The notes below the pieces were generated by a model, which did not search any database, was not told the origin of the DNA, and was given only the letters and a program-made list of their open reading frames with translations. From assembly GCF_013373865.1 (NCBI RefSeq), contig NC_050467.1:34023132-34087131 (forward strand): a stretch of DNA of 64,000 nt. The letters are read 5' to 3'. Below, one piece after another: positions 42,439 through 52,868 of the stretch. A program made the translations under genes and the position numbers. Origin of the DNA: Monomorium pharaonis (Eukaryota > Arthropoda > Insecta > Hymenoptera > Formicidae). Each line of letters begins with the position of its first letter. The first letter of the stretch is position 1.

Positions 42439-43062
42439 AATTAATGATAGTGCGTTTACACGAATGTGAAGAAGCGACGCGTTCGGGATATTTGTGACAA
42501 GGATGCGATGTAATTACATCAAGGTTAAATAAACCAACTGTCTTGTTATTGTTATACAAAAACGAAATAGTGTTGTGTTTCTCACTTACCCGAAATCCAA
42601 ACTGCGTGACTGTTCCTGAGGTCGAGGGAATCCTGGTAACCTGAAAAGAAGAATTCTAATAAAATACGAGACCGCGGGTAAACCGAAACATTAAAATCAT
42701 ACTTACCTGGCGAAGTTCCCGTGGGACGACCAAGGCGATCCTGGAGACGATCCTGAGACGACGGCAGCACCTGAAATAAAAGAAACAAGCGATTAGTAAT
42801 AAAATCTAGTTAAACGTCGTGTGTTGTGAAAATCCGAGTGAGGGTGATTCGTTCAGTGGCAGCAGCCCTTCCGGCGGATACCACATCGACGAGCGTTCCG
42901 GCGTTCCTGAGCAGAGCGACGATCCCGGAAGGCGATACCTTGCCTCTTGATGGGCATAAAGAGGCTGGCGACCTGTGAAAACCTGCAACAAAAGGATTGT
43001 GAGTCTTTCTCTGTCTGAACTCGTGAGTCACGTCAATCGATTCTCCGGTCACAACCTAACTC
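42439..43062 (-). other. possible small exons on minus between gypsy-2 and the LINE
   Basis: Read on minus there are three candidate exons with strong sites: acceptor TTTGTTGCAG near 42987; acceptor TTTTATTTCAG with donor CCAG|GTAAGTAT (about 42773 to 42713); acceptor CTTTTCAG with donor TTTCGG|GTAAGTG (about 42640 to 42587). The exons are short (about 50-60 bases) and no long joined frame or domain is visible. Could be untranslated exons of a host transcript cut by gypsy-2, or a retroelement leader. The rest is AT-rich. Confidence 0.3.
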
Positions 43063-43071
43063 TTTTTTTTT

Positions 43072-43929
43072 AACGGAGTGGAAATCCTCATGGATCCCCG
43101 GGTCTCCGGGAATAGCCCGGGGTATGCCGGACTCCCGCCCTCTTGGGTTCGAATTGGACCTTTGCGGTCTCGCACCCTCGGAGTGTGACGGGCGGACCTA
43201 CCGGCTAAAACCACTCCGGATGGCCGACTGGGCGTTTCATCGAACGCCTCGGGAACTGCTGTAGCATTACTTCCGCGGAGCCCGCGCCCTACGGGTTATT
43301 TAGCCCTTCGTCCCGTGGGAGGGCGGGAGGGGGGACAGAACTTCCCCCTAGCCCGAGGGGGGCCATCTACTTCTTCGGGGGGATCAACCTCGCGTTGAGG
43401 GAGGTCGGCCAGGCAGGGAGGGATCCCGGTCCCCGCCCCGAGGCCGTGGAGGGCCGCTTCCCCCGGTCGCCGCCACCCCCACCTTCAAGAGAGGGAGAAC
43501 AAGGGGGGGCACGCGACTCTATGCCTCTCGCCCGTGTCTCGACATAAGCGGGAACCGGGCAGAGGGGAGCGGGCGGCTGGCGCCAGGCGCCGCGTTCGCC
43601 CGTCCCCCGCCTACACACCCCGACCAGCGCCGACTCGACGACCCCGGCGGAAAAAAGGCGCGGCGCCGCCGTCGTCGACGCGGTCGACGCGGCGCCGCCC
43701 CGCCCGTTCCGCCCCAGACGCCGCTCTTTCCCGGAGCGGCGCGTCTTCGGAGAGGGGGGAAAAGGGAGGCAAAGGGCCCGCCCTTTTCCGAGAAAAGGCG
43801 CGCGACCCCCCCCCCCGACCCATCCCTTATTGACCCTTGTTATCGGAGCGAAAGTCCCGTCACGTTCGCCCCCCCGGGGGGGGGGGGCGAGCGGGGAGAA
43901 CCCGACGCTAGTCGCGACCAGCGGCATCC
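43072..43929 (-). other. R1-like LINE 3' UTR
   Basis: GC-rich, with long open frames on both strands typical of biased composition, and several inverted GC blocks (CCCCGGGTCTCCGGGAATAGCCCGGGG). No domain recognised; ends in the A tract at 43063-43071. Confidence 0.55.
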
Positions 43930-44108
43930 CCGCAGCCTCCCCCGTCGTCATCCCTTGCCCCTCCGGGTGATTCCCGCATCCCTCAGATCCGCCAGAACCC
44001 CCCGGGTCAGAAACCCCCAGGCGCCCGCCACCGCCGCCACCGTGCGACACGACCTGGACAGGCGCACGACCACCCTGCGCTCGACGGGTTGCAGGGGGTA
44101 GTGAGTCC

Positions 44109-44427
44109 CAGATGCGCACAGTAATAAACGGACACAGCAAACTGAGTAAAACGGACACAGTAAAAAACGGACACAGACCAAACGGACACAGTAATAAACG
44201 GACACAGTGCGAAACGGACACAGTAACAAACGGACACAGTGCGAAACGGACACAGTAACAAACGGACACAGACCAAATGCGCACAGAGCGAAACGGACAC
44301 AGTGCGAAATGGACACAGACCAAATGCGCACAGAGCGAAACGGACACAGACCAAATGCGCACACTTCACATGCTCACAGACCAAATGCATACACGGAAAG
44401 TCGCAAACCCAAGTGATGCAGTGAATG

Positions 44428-44494
<67 letters not shown>

Positions 44495-44885
44495 GGGAGG
44501 GGTGCAAGGGAGGCCTTCGGCCCCCCTCCCGCACCTACCCCGTCCAAGTTGCTAACCTATGTGGACTTTACTCTGCTTGCAATGTACATGGATTGCATTT
44601 GGTCCGTGCGCACGTGCAGTGTGCGCATGTGCAGTGTGCGCATTTTGTCTGTGTGCATTTGGTCCGTGCGCATTTGGTCTATGTCCGTTTCGCACTGTGT
44701 CCGTTTCGCTTTGTGCGCATTTGGTGTGTCTGTTTGTTACTGTGCCCGTTTCGCACTGTGTCCGTTTCGCTCTGTGCGCATTTGGTCTGTGTCCGTTTGT
44801 TACTGTGTCCGTTTGGTCTATGTCCGTTTGTTACTGTTTCCGTTTCACTCAGCCTGCTGTGTCCGTTTATTACTGTGCGCATCTG
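44109..44885. mobile_element. fold-back element made of ACGGACACAG tandem repeats
   Basis: Ends CAGATGCGCACAG and CTGTGCGCATCTG are inverted. Left arm (about 44109-44400) is an array of 14-20 bp variants of AAACGGACACAGTNN; the right arm (about 44590-44885) is its reverse complement. Between them lie a CA microsatellite and a short unique loop. Tandem-repeat arms recall Foldback-type elements. It interrupts the LINE ORF2 frame; no clean target duplication recognised. Long frames on both strands here (Val-Ser-Val-Cys-rich on minus) are repeat artefacts. Confidence 0.8.
44427..44492. repeat. (CA)n microsatellite
   Basis: About 33 CA units in the loop of the fold-back element. Confidence 0.97.
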
Positions 44886-46757
44886 AGACGCTCCCGCAGG
44901 GAGGCCATCGCCCGCTCCAGGTCGACACCCCTTCCCTCGTTGGCCCAGATTGGCGCCCCATAAAGCGCCATCGACAGAATTACCGACGTGTAAAGTCGCC
45001 GCGTTTTCCCTCTCGGGTTCCCACATTGGAGAGCAGCCGCGACAACGCCGTCACCGCCCTCCCCAGACGTGACGCGAGGCGGACGAAATGCTCGCGGTAC
45101 CGACCGCGGTCGTCCAACACCAGACCCAGGTACCGGATGGAGCGGCCTATCTCCACACGGCCACCCCCCACCTGGATAGACCCGGGTCGCCCCCTCTTTT
45201 TAGCCGACACCCGAAGGCCGAGGGCCGCGATGCGTCCGACCACCGCGGCCACCGCGTCGCCCGCCCGCGCCTCCGCCTCCCACCTCTCCCACCCGGTCGC
45301 CAGTATCAGTGTGTCATCCGCGTAACATCCGGCAACCGGGGGGCAGGGGGACCCTGAGCACGCTGTCGAACGCCAGGGTCCACAGGAGCGGCCCCAACAC
45401 CGACCCCTGCGGAACCCCGTGCGTCACCCGGAGAACCGGCTCCCCGGGTCCCCTCTCGACCAGCAGCCACCTGTTCGAGAGATAGCTCCGCACCATCCTA
45501 CGGAGGTGCTTAGAGTCCACCCCTCCCTTCCTCAGGGCCCCCCTGATGTGGCCCCCCCCCCACGGGAGGGAGTTGAACGCGTTCTTAATGTCCAGTGACA
45601 CCGCGATCAACCCTCCCCCCTCCTCCTTACCACGAGTCACCATCGACTCCACCTCTCCCTCCGATGGCGTCGATGGTGGACCTGCCCCGCCTGAATCCGA
45701 ACTGGGACTCGTGCAATCCACGAGTCCCGTCGGCCTCCAGGCATCACGCGATCCGCGAGGCCAACACCCCCTCGAGCATCTTCCCGAGCTCGCCCAAAAG
45801 GCAGATCGGTCGATAGGCCGAGGGGTCCTTGGGCGACCTGCCCTCTTTCGGAAGCAGCACCAATCGTGCCTCCTTCCACACACCGGGGAAGTCCAATCGG
45901 GGGCTTTCACCCCCTTACCCCGGAGCCGCCCGATGGCCTCGCGGATCTCGCCCGCGGTGACCCTCCACCCCTCCTCGACCGGGGGCCCCCCGTCGGCCCC
46001 GCCCGGTCGGCGACCGTCCGGCCTCCGCCGGGTCCGCCGGAAAGAGGGCCCCCACGATCCTCTTCATCGGGTCTCCTCCCCCCTCCAACGGGGGGGAGCC
46101 CCGTTCCCCCGCGCCAACTTGCCCATGACGATCCTATAGGGTCTCCCCCACGGATCGTCATCTATGGCGCGGAGGAGCTCCTCCCAAGCCCTTTCCTTGG
46201 CCGCGGCTATCGCGCGACCGAGGAGCCTCCTAGCGGCCCTGTAGTTCTCCCACGTTTTCTCGACGGCAGCGAGGAGCCCGGGCGAGGAGGAGGAACCCCT
46301 CCTCCTCTTGGCCCTCGTCCAGCCCCTCCTGGCCCCGACCGAGGCCCGCCGTAGTTCGGCCAGTTCGTCGGACCACCAATACACCGACCGCCGAGCCAGC
46401 CGCCCCACCCTGGGCATGGCGAAGTTGCACGCCCAGGTGAGGAGCCCCGACAGTACGCGCGCCTCATCCTCCGCGCGGTCCCCCCCAAGGGAGGGATCTC
46501 CGGCGCCCGTCCACGTCCCGGCCGTGAGGAAGCCGTGGAGCCGATCCGGGTCCAGCCTCCCCACGGCCCACCTCCTGAACGGCTCCGCCGCGGCCGCGGC
46601 TGCCGTCGGGGCTGTCGGTGAGGCCGCGTCCGCGGTCGAAAAAATGGAGACGGAACCTCTGCCGGAGGGAGGTGGGGGATCCCCTCCCACAGAGGGCTCC
46701 ACGAAGGAATCCAAAGGGCGCGGAGGACGCCCGAGTATCGGGCACCAACAATGCGCC

Positions 46758-47732
46758 TCAGGATTGTCCAGGCGAATCTAAATAACGCCCGCCGCTCCTC
46801 TTCCTTTTGCCGCTCCCGCCCGCAGGAGAGGGAGCCCGGGCCCCCCGACCCGCGACGGCGGCCGCCATCTCGGGCCTCCCCGCCAACCATCTCACGAAGA
46901 TGGCGTCCAACCTGGCCATGATGGCCGCCTCCTCGTCCACCCCGGCCAGCCTGCGCCCGATCCGGGCGTCCACGGCTCCCTCGTCCGGGATGTCCCTCCT
47001 CCTTCCCCCCAACGTGAAAGGAACGAGCGCGACCAACCTGTCGCCGCCCCCCATACCGGTCGGTCTCCCCCCCAGCCCGCGGACTTCTCCGTCCGGGACA
47101 GGCCCGCCACCACCCCTTCCCACCAATCGCGGCGGGGAGGGGGGCGGGTCCACGTCCATGTCTCCCCGAGCTTCGGCGCTCGGCAAGGAGAGCCTGGTCT
47201 CTCGGGTTCCCCCGTGCCGGAACGGCGACCTGATTCTCGCGGCCGCCTGTCGTCGCTCCGACGCCGGTAGCTCGGCCGCCCTATCCCGGAGGGCCCGGTT
47301 CTCGTCTCTGAGCTGGCTGCTCTCTTTCCTGGCAGCCTCCAGCTCCCCTCTGAGGGCGGCCATCTCGTCGGCCGCCCTTTCCTCAGGTGGTTTTTGCGCT
47401 CGCAGCGACAGCAGCGTGGCGCACGCTGCCGCCCTGCAAGTCTCCTCCCGAATTTGTTTTGCGACGGTGCCCTTGAGGCCCCTGGATATTCCTGCGCACT
47501 TCAGGACCGCCTCGGCACTCGTCGCGATGGCAGCCGCCAGGTCGTTTACCGGTGCCCTCCGGTATTTCTCGGCATATCTCTCCATAATATTAGACCCCTG
47601 TTTCCGGAGCTTCTCGGAAAGCCCGGTCATGGAGTCCAATATTGCCCTCTCCTCCTCAAGGGCCAGCTCTTTTCTGCTGGCCTCCACCAGGCGTTCCTTG
47701 GCCAGAGCCAACTTGACGTACTCGCCAGTGCA
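46758..47732 (-). pseudogene. R1-like ORF1 (Gag-like), N-terminus lost
   Basis: About 325 codons without a stop. Helical region LSEKLRKQGSNIMERYAEKY and YRRAPVNDLAAAIATSAEAV, then a coiled coil (MAALRGELEAARKESSQLRD, ENRALRDRAAEL), a Pro/Gly-rich linker, and a basic end (SGKRKRSGG). The CCHC knuckles usual near the C terminus of R1 ORF1 are not visible. The open frame continues past 47732 only by chance through a transposon tip and a solo LTR, so the apparent Met at 48050 is not real. Confidence 0.65.
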
Positions 47733-47779
47733 CAGTGGTCCAGGAGACCCAAAAAAGTGGCCAAGAATCCGACTTAAGA

Positions 47780-48584
47780 TGTAACGAACCTCCCGTCCGC
47801 CGGCATCACCGACCGCGCGCGGTCCGGCCGAACATCCGCCGGACCGCACAAACGGGCACCGGCCCGTCCTAATCGTCCGCATTAAAAAGCGTCGAAACGA
47901 GACATCGTCTCCGCTCCGCGTATTTCCCCGCACGCTCCCAACCTCCACGGGGGGGGGGGAGCAAGTGCGGGGAAACCCGAAGATCCGCGAGGATCCCCGA
48001 TCCTCCACCCGAGCGGGTATAAAAAGCCGCTCCGGTGGAGGCTGCGACACTTCTCGCTCCGACCGTACACTGGATTCCGATCCCGACCAGAGTACGATCC
48101 TGAGAAGCTTCCTGCGACCGGCAAATAGGGTAGAGTGTTCTCCGCCTTAACCGAGAGCTCTCGGTACCGCTCGCACTCCAGATCCTAGTCGTCTCCGTAG
48201 CAGAGGGTAGAGCGTACTCCGCCTTCGCCGAAAGTTCTCGGCTACGGACTTTCCTTAGTCGCCCGATCACCCGGCTCGAACACCACGGGGGTGGAGAGTT
48301 CTCCGTCTCCCTCGAGAGATCTCGAGATCGACCGGCGTTCTCTCAAAATCTCAGAGAAATCATCGCGCGGCGTAAACACCCCGCGCTTCACGCCGCACAC
48401 CGCGCACCACCGGTCTCGAGGCATCGGCAGTTACCGCCCGCCATACCGCTCGCCTCACCGCGCCACGAAGCGCCGTTTCGCGCGCCAGGGCCTTGCCCGC
48501 CGGCCCGTCACCGCGCACCGCGATCATCAAGCGAACTACGCACGCGACAGCAAAACAGCTGTTTTGCCCGCGACGCGAGAACTT

Positions 48585-48619
<35 letters not shown>

Positions 48620-48814
48620 ACACTTGTAAATAGCACCTTCCGTCACACGACTCACCGACACATCAACGACTGTAAATAACCTGTACATAATTACGAAGTA
48701 TTAAAATACATATCTACTCTTTATTTCGGAAGAAAACTGCGTCTATTGTCTCAGGGACCTTCTCACACCCGATCCTAGCAGACTAAGCCCGCGTGGGAAA
48801 TACGGTCCGTTACA
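47780..48814 (+). mobile_element. gypsy-type solo LTR
   Basis: 1035 bases, TGTAACGAACCTCC ... GGTCCGTTACA, flanked by AAGA at 47776-47779 and 48815-48818. TATA box at 48018-48025 (GGGTATAAAAAGCC). The 3' part has three imperfect modules around AGGGTAGAG.GT.CTCCGCC (48127-48310) and a CA microsatellite. End sequences and layout resemble the gypsy-2 LTR, so it is a related but distinct family. No internal region remains. Confidence 0.9.
48589..48618. repeat. (CA)n microsatellite in solo LTR
   Basis: About 15 CA units. Confidence 0.95.
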
Positions 48815-48818
48815 AAGA

Positions 48819-49365
48819 TAATTTCTATTTGAATTGCACAATTACGTACTAATATAATGTTTTCGAGATCGCTGATTACGAATATGATATTGAAATCATA
48901 AAAATCAAAATGGCGGATTCACAATGGCGATCAACAATGGAAAAATGAATTTAATTTGCTCAAAATGGCTTATTACTTTCTAAAAAATTTGCTTGATGTA
49001 CTATATGATGTTGATATAATGTGATGTATCAATTTATATGATATTTTTGTTATAATAAAAATTATTTTGTAAATGCGTCTGCGATTAGCCTAAATATAGT
49101 TTCCAGAGTCCACCACGAGGAGGTTGCAGCGCGACTTAAGACTCCACTTTTTTATCTTTTTTACTTTTTATTTTTTTATTTTTTTTTATTTTTTACTTTT
49201 TTATGTTTTTATTATGTTGTATTTTGGGAGGTTTTTAAATATTAAACATGTTTTTAAATTAGAAACTTTTTTTATATAAGTTTTTATAAATTTCTTTTAT
49301 AATATTTTGTGTTTGTATATATATCACACTTATCATAGAGCCAGTACTATCTGAGTTTTGTACTC
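48819..49365. other. AT-rich noncoding part of the 47733-51617 transposon
   Basis: Contains a T-rich block (about 49141-49210). No gene. Confidence 0.4.
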
Positions 49366-50135
49366 TTAGCATTTGCATTCTCCATCCGATAGCTCAAGTT
49401 TATCTAACTGCTGCTCATCAGTCTCTGATAATCCAGTCCAGTTTAATTCTGTTGCTTCCACTTCCTCAGTACGTGCTTCAAAGGTAGTGCCTTGTACATT
49501 AGGAGTTAGAAGCAAGTTTCTGACTGCTTCAGGTAAAGATAATCGTTTCCTTTTTCGAATTCGAGAATCAAGACACATCGTTGATAAAATGGGATCTGAT
49601 GAATCCAATGCTCTGTTGAATACATCAGTGAGGTTTGCTGTACGGCTATGCTTTCTGGAATAAAATTCACAAAAGTTCTTATAATTTTTATTCCTAGCTT
49701 CGGAAGCTTTTTCTCCAAGCATCCCTAAAGAAATGCACTATTTCTAATAATCTGGCTGGAATGCATTAAGATTTTGTGTACTGTCGGTGGCATAGGATAC
49801 CATTTGTACTCAGAAATGTAAATCTCAGCAGTAGATCTACAATATTTTTCAAATAGATTAGCATTGAGAGGAAACTTACAAGAAAGAGCAATTAAAATAA
49901 TTCGAAAGTTTTCAATCAGTGTTTGGTTTAAACCAAGACAAGTAGCAAACAGAGCAGGATCTTGAAATGTTCTACGAGCCGTGTTACCGTCATTACTGGT
50001 ACCACTACCCCCTTGTTTAGGCACATCAACTTTTAAACCTAACTTTTCCCAAATTACTTTTTGAATATAGGCCTTTCGCTCTGCAAATTTAATTTTATCG
50101 TCATTAAGTCTCACTTGCCATTTTTGTATGTCCAA
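49366..50135 (-). pseudogene. C-terminal fragment of an unclassified transposon protein
   Basis: Two minus-strand frames joined by a small deletion near 49725: 50135-49725 (ALFATCLGLNQTLIENFRII, STAEIYISEYKWYPMPPTVH) and 49722-49366 (LGEKASEARNKNYKNFCEFY, SRKHSRTANLTDVFNRALDS). The MPPTVHKILMH..LGEKASEARNKNYK style is one I associate with the C-terminal part of uncharacterised transposon-encoded proteins of insects and cnidarians, but I cannot name the superfamily. No catalytic core is left in the window copy. An acidic tail (DEQQLDKLELSDGECKC) ends the frame. Confidence 0.6.
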
Positions 50136-50745
50136 TCTATACGCAATATGCAGACAGCATTCTAAAAATCTGATCCATGCGTGTAAGGAACTTAAGAAGA
50201 ATATAATTAATAACAGAATTTATATTCTTCTTTTTTGAATATTGCTCGAAAATCTCCCTTTTTGTAAATTCTGTCATTGTCTCCAATAAAATATTTAGAA
50301 TAATGAAAATCAATATAAATATTCAAAAATAAATATACATTAACAATGTTATCCAATAAAATATTATTAAAGTAATCTATTATAGTACTGTATTATACTG
50401 TAGTAATCTATTATAATACTGTGTATATTGTGTATAGAAGGTGCATAAATGCAACGTCGAATGATATAACATACATAAGCAGAATCCCCAGATGAAAAAT
50501 CGGTGAAAAATTTTAAAATGCTGCGCCTTTTATTCTATTGTGTGCGTTTCTTTCCTTACGAAATATTGAAAGCCGCACGCCGCCTAATGGCGGAGCCACG
50601 TACTACAGCAGGGTAGGAAAGAAGGAGGAACAAAGTCTGGAAACCCTAAAAAATCTCGAAAAATATGGAAGATGCGGAAGTGTTTCAGACAAAAGTTGTA
50701 GGGTTTGGAGAGGGATAAATAATAATAAAATTAATTTTTGAAAAG
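50136..50745. other. noncoding stretch of the same transposon
   Basis: AT-rich with a GC-richer island at about 50560-50640; no protein or RNA gene recognised. Confidence 0.4.
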
Positions 50746-50821
50746 CTCAACTTTTTAAGATCATATGACGGTCATCGTCATTTTTTTTACATAGAATTAT
50801 ATAATTTTTTATATATAATAT

Positions 50822-51003
50822 GATTCCTTGGATTATTCTGCATATAAAAGTATTAAGGTATAATTGCCGGAAAATCAATAGTTTACGAGATATTTTATAC
50901 TTCATTCTGACATTTTTCGACATAAAGTATAAAATATCTCGTAAACTATTAATTTTTCGACAATTGTACCTTAATATTTTTATGTTCAGAATAATGAGAG
51001 GAA
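50822..51003. mobile_element. hairpin MITE inside the 47733-51617 transposon
   Basis: About 80-bp arms, for example AGTTTACGAGATATTTTATA and its complement, around a 21-bp loop containing GACATTTTTCGAC. ATTCCT..AGGAAT type tips. Confidence 0.75.
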
Positions 51004-51617
51004 TCAATTGATGCAAAGATAATATATAATGAGTACATAGTGAATCGACGCAGCGGTGCTTTGCGCGCGACATAGGAAATTGCACGAACTACAAGCGCCG
51101 ACCACGGCGCAGGAACTTAGTTTTCATGAAATTTTTTCATCAAATCTAAAAACGAGCAAATTTGAGCAAGCTAGGATTGTAGTATATTTAATACACTTCA
51201 CATTAATGTTTAAAAAAATTTTTTTTGAAGTGGAGTTTTCTGGATAATCAAACGGTAGCAGCAACATTAGTAAAAATTACGCAATTCATAAGTAAAACAC
51301 TTTATTTATTAAATTAGTGTGCATATTTTTTAACTTTTTCTGTCTTCTGATGAAGTTTCTACATGAATGTGTAAAACAAAATAAAAAATGCTTATAAAAA
51401 TAATATATAAAACTAATAACTAATTGCAACAACGTAAGCTTCCTAACGAATAATTAATTCCTATTTTCATATTCGGACATACATCAACAGAACAATAATT
51501 AATTATTATGCGTAAAAATTGTTTCATATGTTCATTAACATGTCTAGATAATGATGACATTTTTTCTCAATTCTGTAATTGACTCTTGGCCACTTTTTCG
51601 GGTCTTCCGGACCACTG

Positions 51618-52188
51618 TGGATCGGCGGCTCGGTCGTCGAGCCTAGAACGGTAGTGAGGATATAGCACGTGCCTCAGAAATCGGCCCGAAATGTGCAATT
51701 CCGCACTGACCCAAGCTACGTTCCGTATCACGCATGATACGCGCATGGTGCATCGTTCATCTTTGTTGTTTGTCTGACGTTAAAGGAGGATAAATGATGC
51801 ATTGTGCGCATCATGCGTGAAACGGAAAGCAATCCTATACTACTATATCGGTATAACCTAAAACTTTGCAACTGCGATGCAAAAGTCTAAATCCCATGTT
51901 TAGCGCGATCGAGTTTAATTTAGACATCTACATTTATAGTAATCTAAAAAATAAAGTAACATTGTACAAACCTTTCCTTTCTCGCTCTTCTTATTTCTTC
52001 TTCTTTTTGTCTCATTCTCTCATTCTCTCTTTCTTCCTTCTTTCTCTTTGTCTCTCTCTTCTTTCTTTTTATGCCTATCTTCGTTTTCTCTACTTTTCTT
52101 CCTCCTTTGTTCATGTGTACTCATTTTTCGACGTATAGTGTAGGCCAGATCAACAACGAAATATTTACGCCTGCGGTGGAAGATCTCT
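51618..52188. other. spacer with MITE B copy 3 and CT-rich tract
   Basis: Beyond the MITE at 51714-51830 there is a pyrimidine-rich run (about 51971-52110), no gene. Confidence 0.5.
51714..51830. mobile_element. MITE family B copy 3, diverged
   Basis: TTCCGTATCACGCATGATAC, GTGCATCGTTCATC and GCATCATGCGTGAAACGGAA match copies 1 and 2 with more substitutions. Confidence 0.75.
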
Positions 52189-52338
52189 TTTCGTTTGAAC
52201 TTTCGAGTCGTCACTAGGAGAAGGAAAGAGGGAGATCTCCCAGCGCTTGCGCAGTTCAGATGCTCACGCTAGCAGGCTGCATGTGCGGTGGGAGATCTAC
52301 TCTCTCTTTCCCTCTCCTAGTGACAACTCAAAACGGAA
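52189..52338. mobile_element. hairpin MITE family G
   Basis: Inverted arms GTCACTAGGAGAAGGAAAGA / TCTTTCCCTCTCCTAGTGAC with GGGAGATCTCCCA at the inner edge. The loop contains CAGTTCAGATGCTCACGCTAGCA, which resembles part of repeat CD. Confidence 0.75.
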
Positions 52339-52486
52339 AGAGACAGCGAAAAAAGGATGGAATGACTCTCTGTCGCTTAACACACCGAACCGGCCGAATG
52401 TTGCCGAGCACGCAATAGCTCATGCCGAACGCAGCCGAACGTGCGAGCCTCACGGATCTCTGGGTGCGTTCGGGAAGACGCTATTA

Positions 52487-52629
52487 AGGCCATCACACAA
52501 TGCCAGGCAACAGGCAATAGGAATAGGAAATAAAGAAAGAGAGAAAGAGAGAAGATGATCTTTTTTTTTCTTTCTCTCTTTCATTATTTCTGTTCTTATT
52601 ACCTGTTGCCTGGCATTGTGTTTAGGCCC
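52487..52629. mobile_element. PIF/Harbinger-like MITE copy 2
   Basis: Same family as 3504-3641, opposite orientation. TTA at 52484-52486 and 52630-52632; the right arm of family H has the unoccupied site GCTATTAGCGC with one TTA. Confidence 0.87.
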
Positions 52630-52668
52630 TTAGCGCTATCAGCATCAGTCTATCTTCATTATTCATTA

Positions 52669-52814
52669 AGGCTGGTATTCATAGTCAAGTCTTATATTTA
52701 AGATCGTCTTAAGTACGGTCTTAAGATGCTATCAACCAATCACAGAGCTGTATTAGCATCTTAAGACATTACTCGAGACTATCTTAAAATAAGATTCGAC
52801 TATAAATACCGGCC
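52669..52814. mobile_element. TA-flanked hairpin MITE
   Basis: Ends AGGCTGGTATTCATAGTC and GACTATAAATACCGGCC, arms with AGATCGTCTTAAG-type sequence, TA on both sides. Confidence 0.75.
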
Positions 52815-52868
52815 TAAAAGTAGAACAAGGATAGACTGATGCTGATAGCGCTAATAGCAAACGCACCC

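Larger units (their letters stand above)
43930..46740 (-). pseudogene. R1-like ORF2: pre-RT region, reverse transcriptase and C-terminal part; endonuclease missing
   Basis: 46714-46064 on minus is the spacer between endonuclease and RT (YWWSDELAELRRASVGARRG, AWEELLRAIDDDPWGRPYRI, VMGKLARGNGAPP). RT follows: IAVSLDIKNAFNSLPW, THGVPQGSVLGPLLWTLAFD (45910-45314), then, after a frameshift in a G run, GCYADDTLILATG and SIRYLGLVLDDRGRY (45310-44980). A further frameshift near 44990 precedes SMALYGAPIWANEG. After the fold-back insertion QPVERRVVVRLSRSCRTVAA (about 44090-43930) ends the recognisable part. The roughly 220-residue endonuclease expected before 46740 is absent. Confidence 0.85.
43063..47732 (-). 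mobile_element. R1-clade LINE, 3' end with poly-A, 5' cut by a DNA transposon
   Basis: On minus: ORF1 (47732-46758), ORF2 remnant (about 46740-43930), a GC-rich 3' UTR, and a nine-base A tract at 43071-43063. RT motifs and the pre-RT region are those of R1/TRAS-type LINEs. ORF2 lacks its endonuclease and has frameshifts. A 777-bp tandem-repeat fold-back is inserted after the RT. No clear target-site duplication because the 5' end is lost. Confidence 0.85.
47733..51617 (-). mobile_element. unclassified DNA transposon with about 35-bp inverted ends
   Basis: CAGTGGTCCAGGAGACCC...AAAAAGTGGCCAAGA at 47733-47769 matches the complement of 51581-51617 (CAGTGGTCCGGAAGACCC...AAAAAGTGGCCAAGA) with three or four mismatches. 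Inside, on minus, lies a transposase C-terminal fragment (50135-49366). A solo LTR sits just inside the left tip. The flanks (CCAGTGCA / TGGATCGG) show no clear duplication. Inserted at the 5' side of the LINE. Confidence 0.75.
52462..52868. mobile_element. MITE family H carrying two nested MITEs
   Basis: Outer ends GGGTGCGTT and AACGCACCC; arms share GCGCTATCAGCATCAGTCTA. The left arm is split at its TTA by 52487-52629 and the loop by 52669-52814. Confidence 0.78.

Noticed and set aside
43040..43075. Telomeric (CCTAA)n insertion site for a TRAS-type LINE
   Set aside because: Only one CCTAA is present next to the A tract; no array.
44007..44963. Long cysteine/valine-rich frames on both strands
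   Set aside because: They are translations of the ACGGACACAG arrays and the CA microsatellite; the repeated residues follow the DNA period, not a protein family.
46758..48050. A 430-residue ORF on minus read as a complete LINE ORF1
   Set aside because: Its first part runs through the solo LTR (47780-48814) and the transposon tip at 47733-47779. Only 46758-47732 belongs to the LINE; the apparent start is chance.
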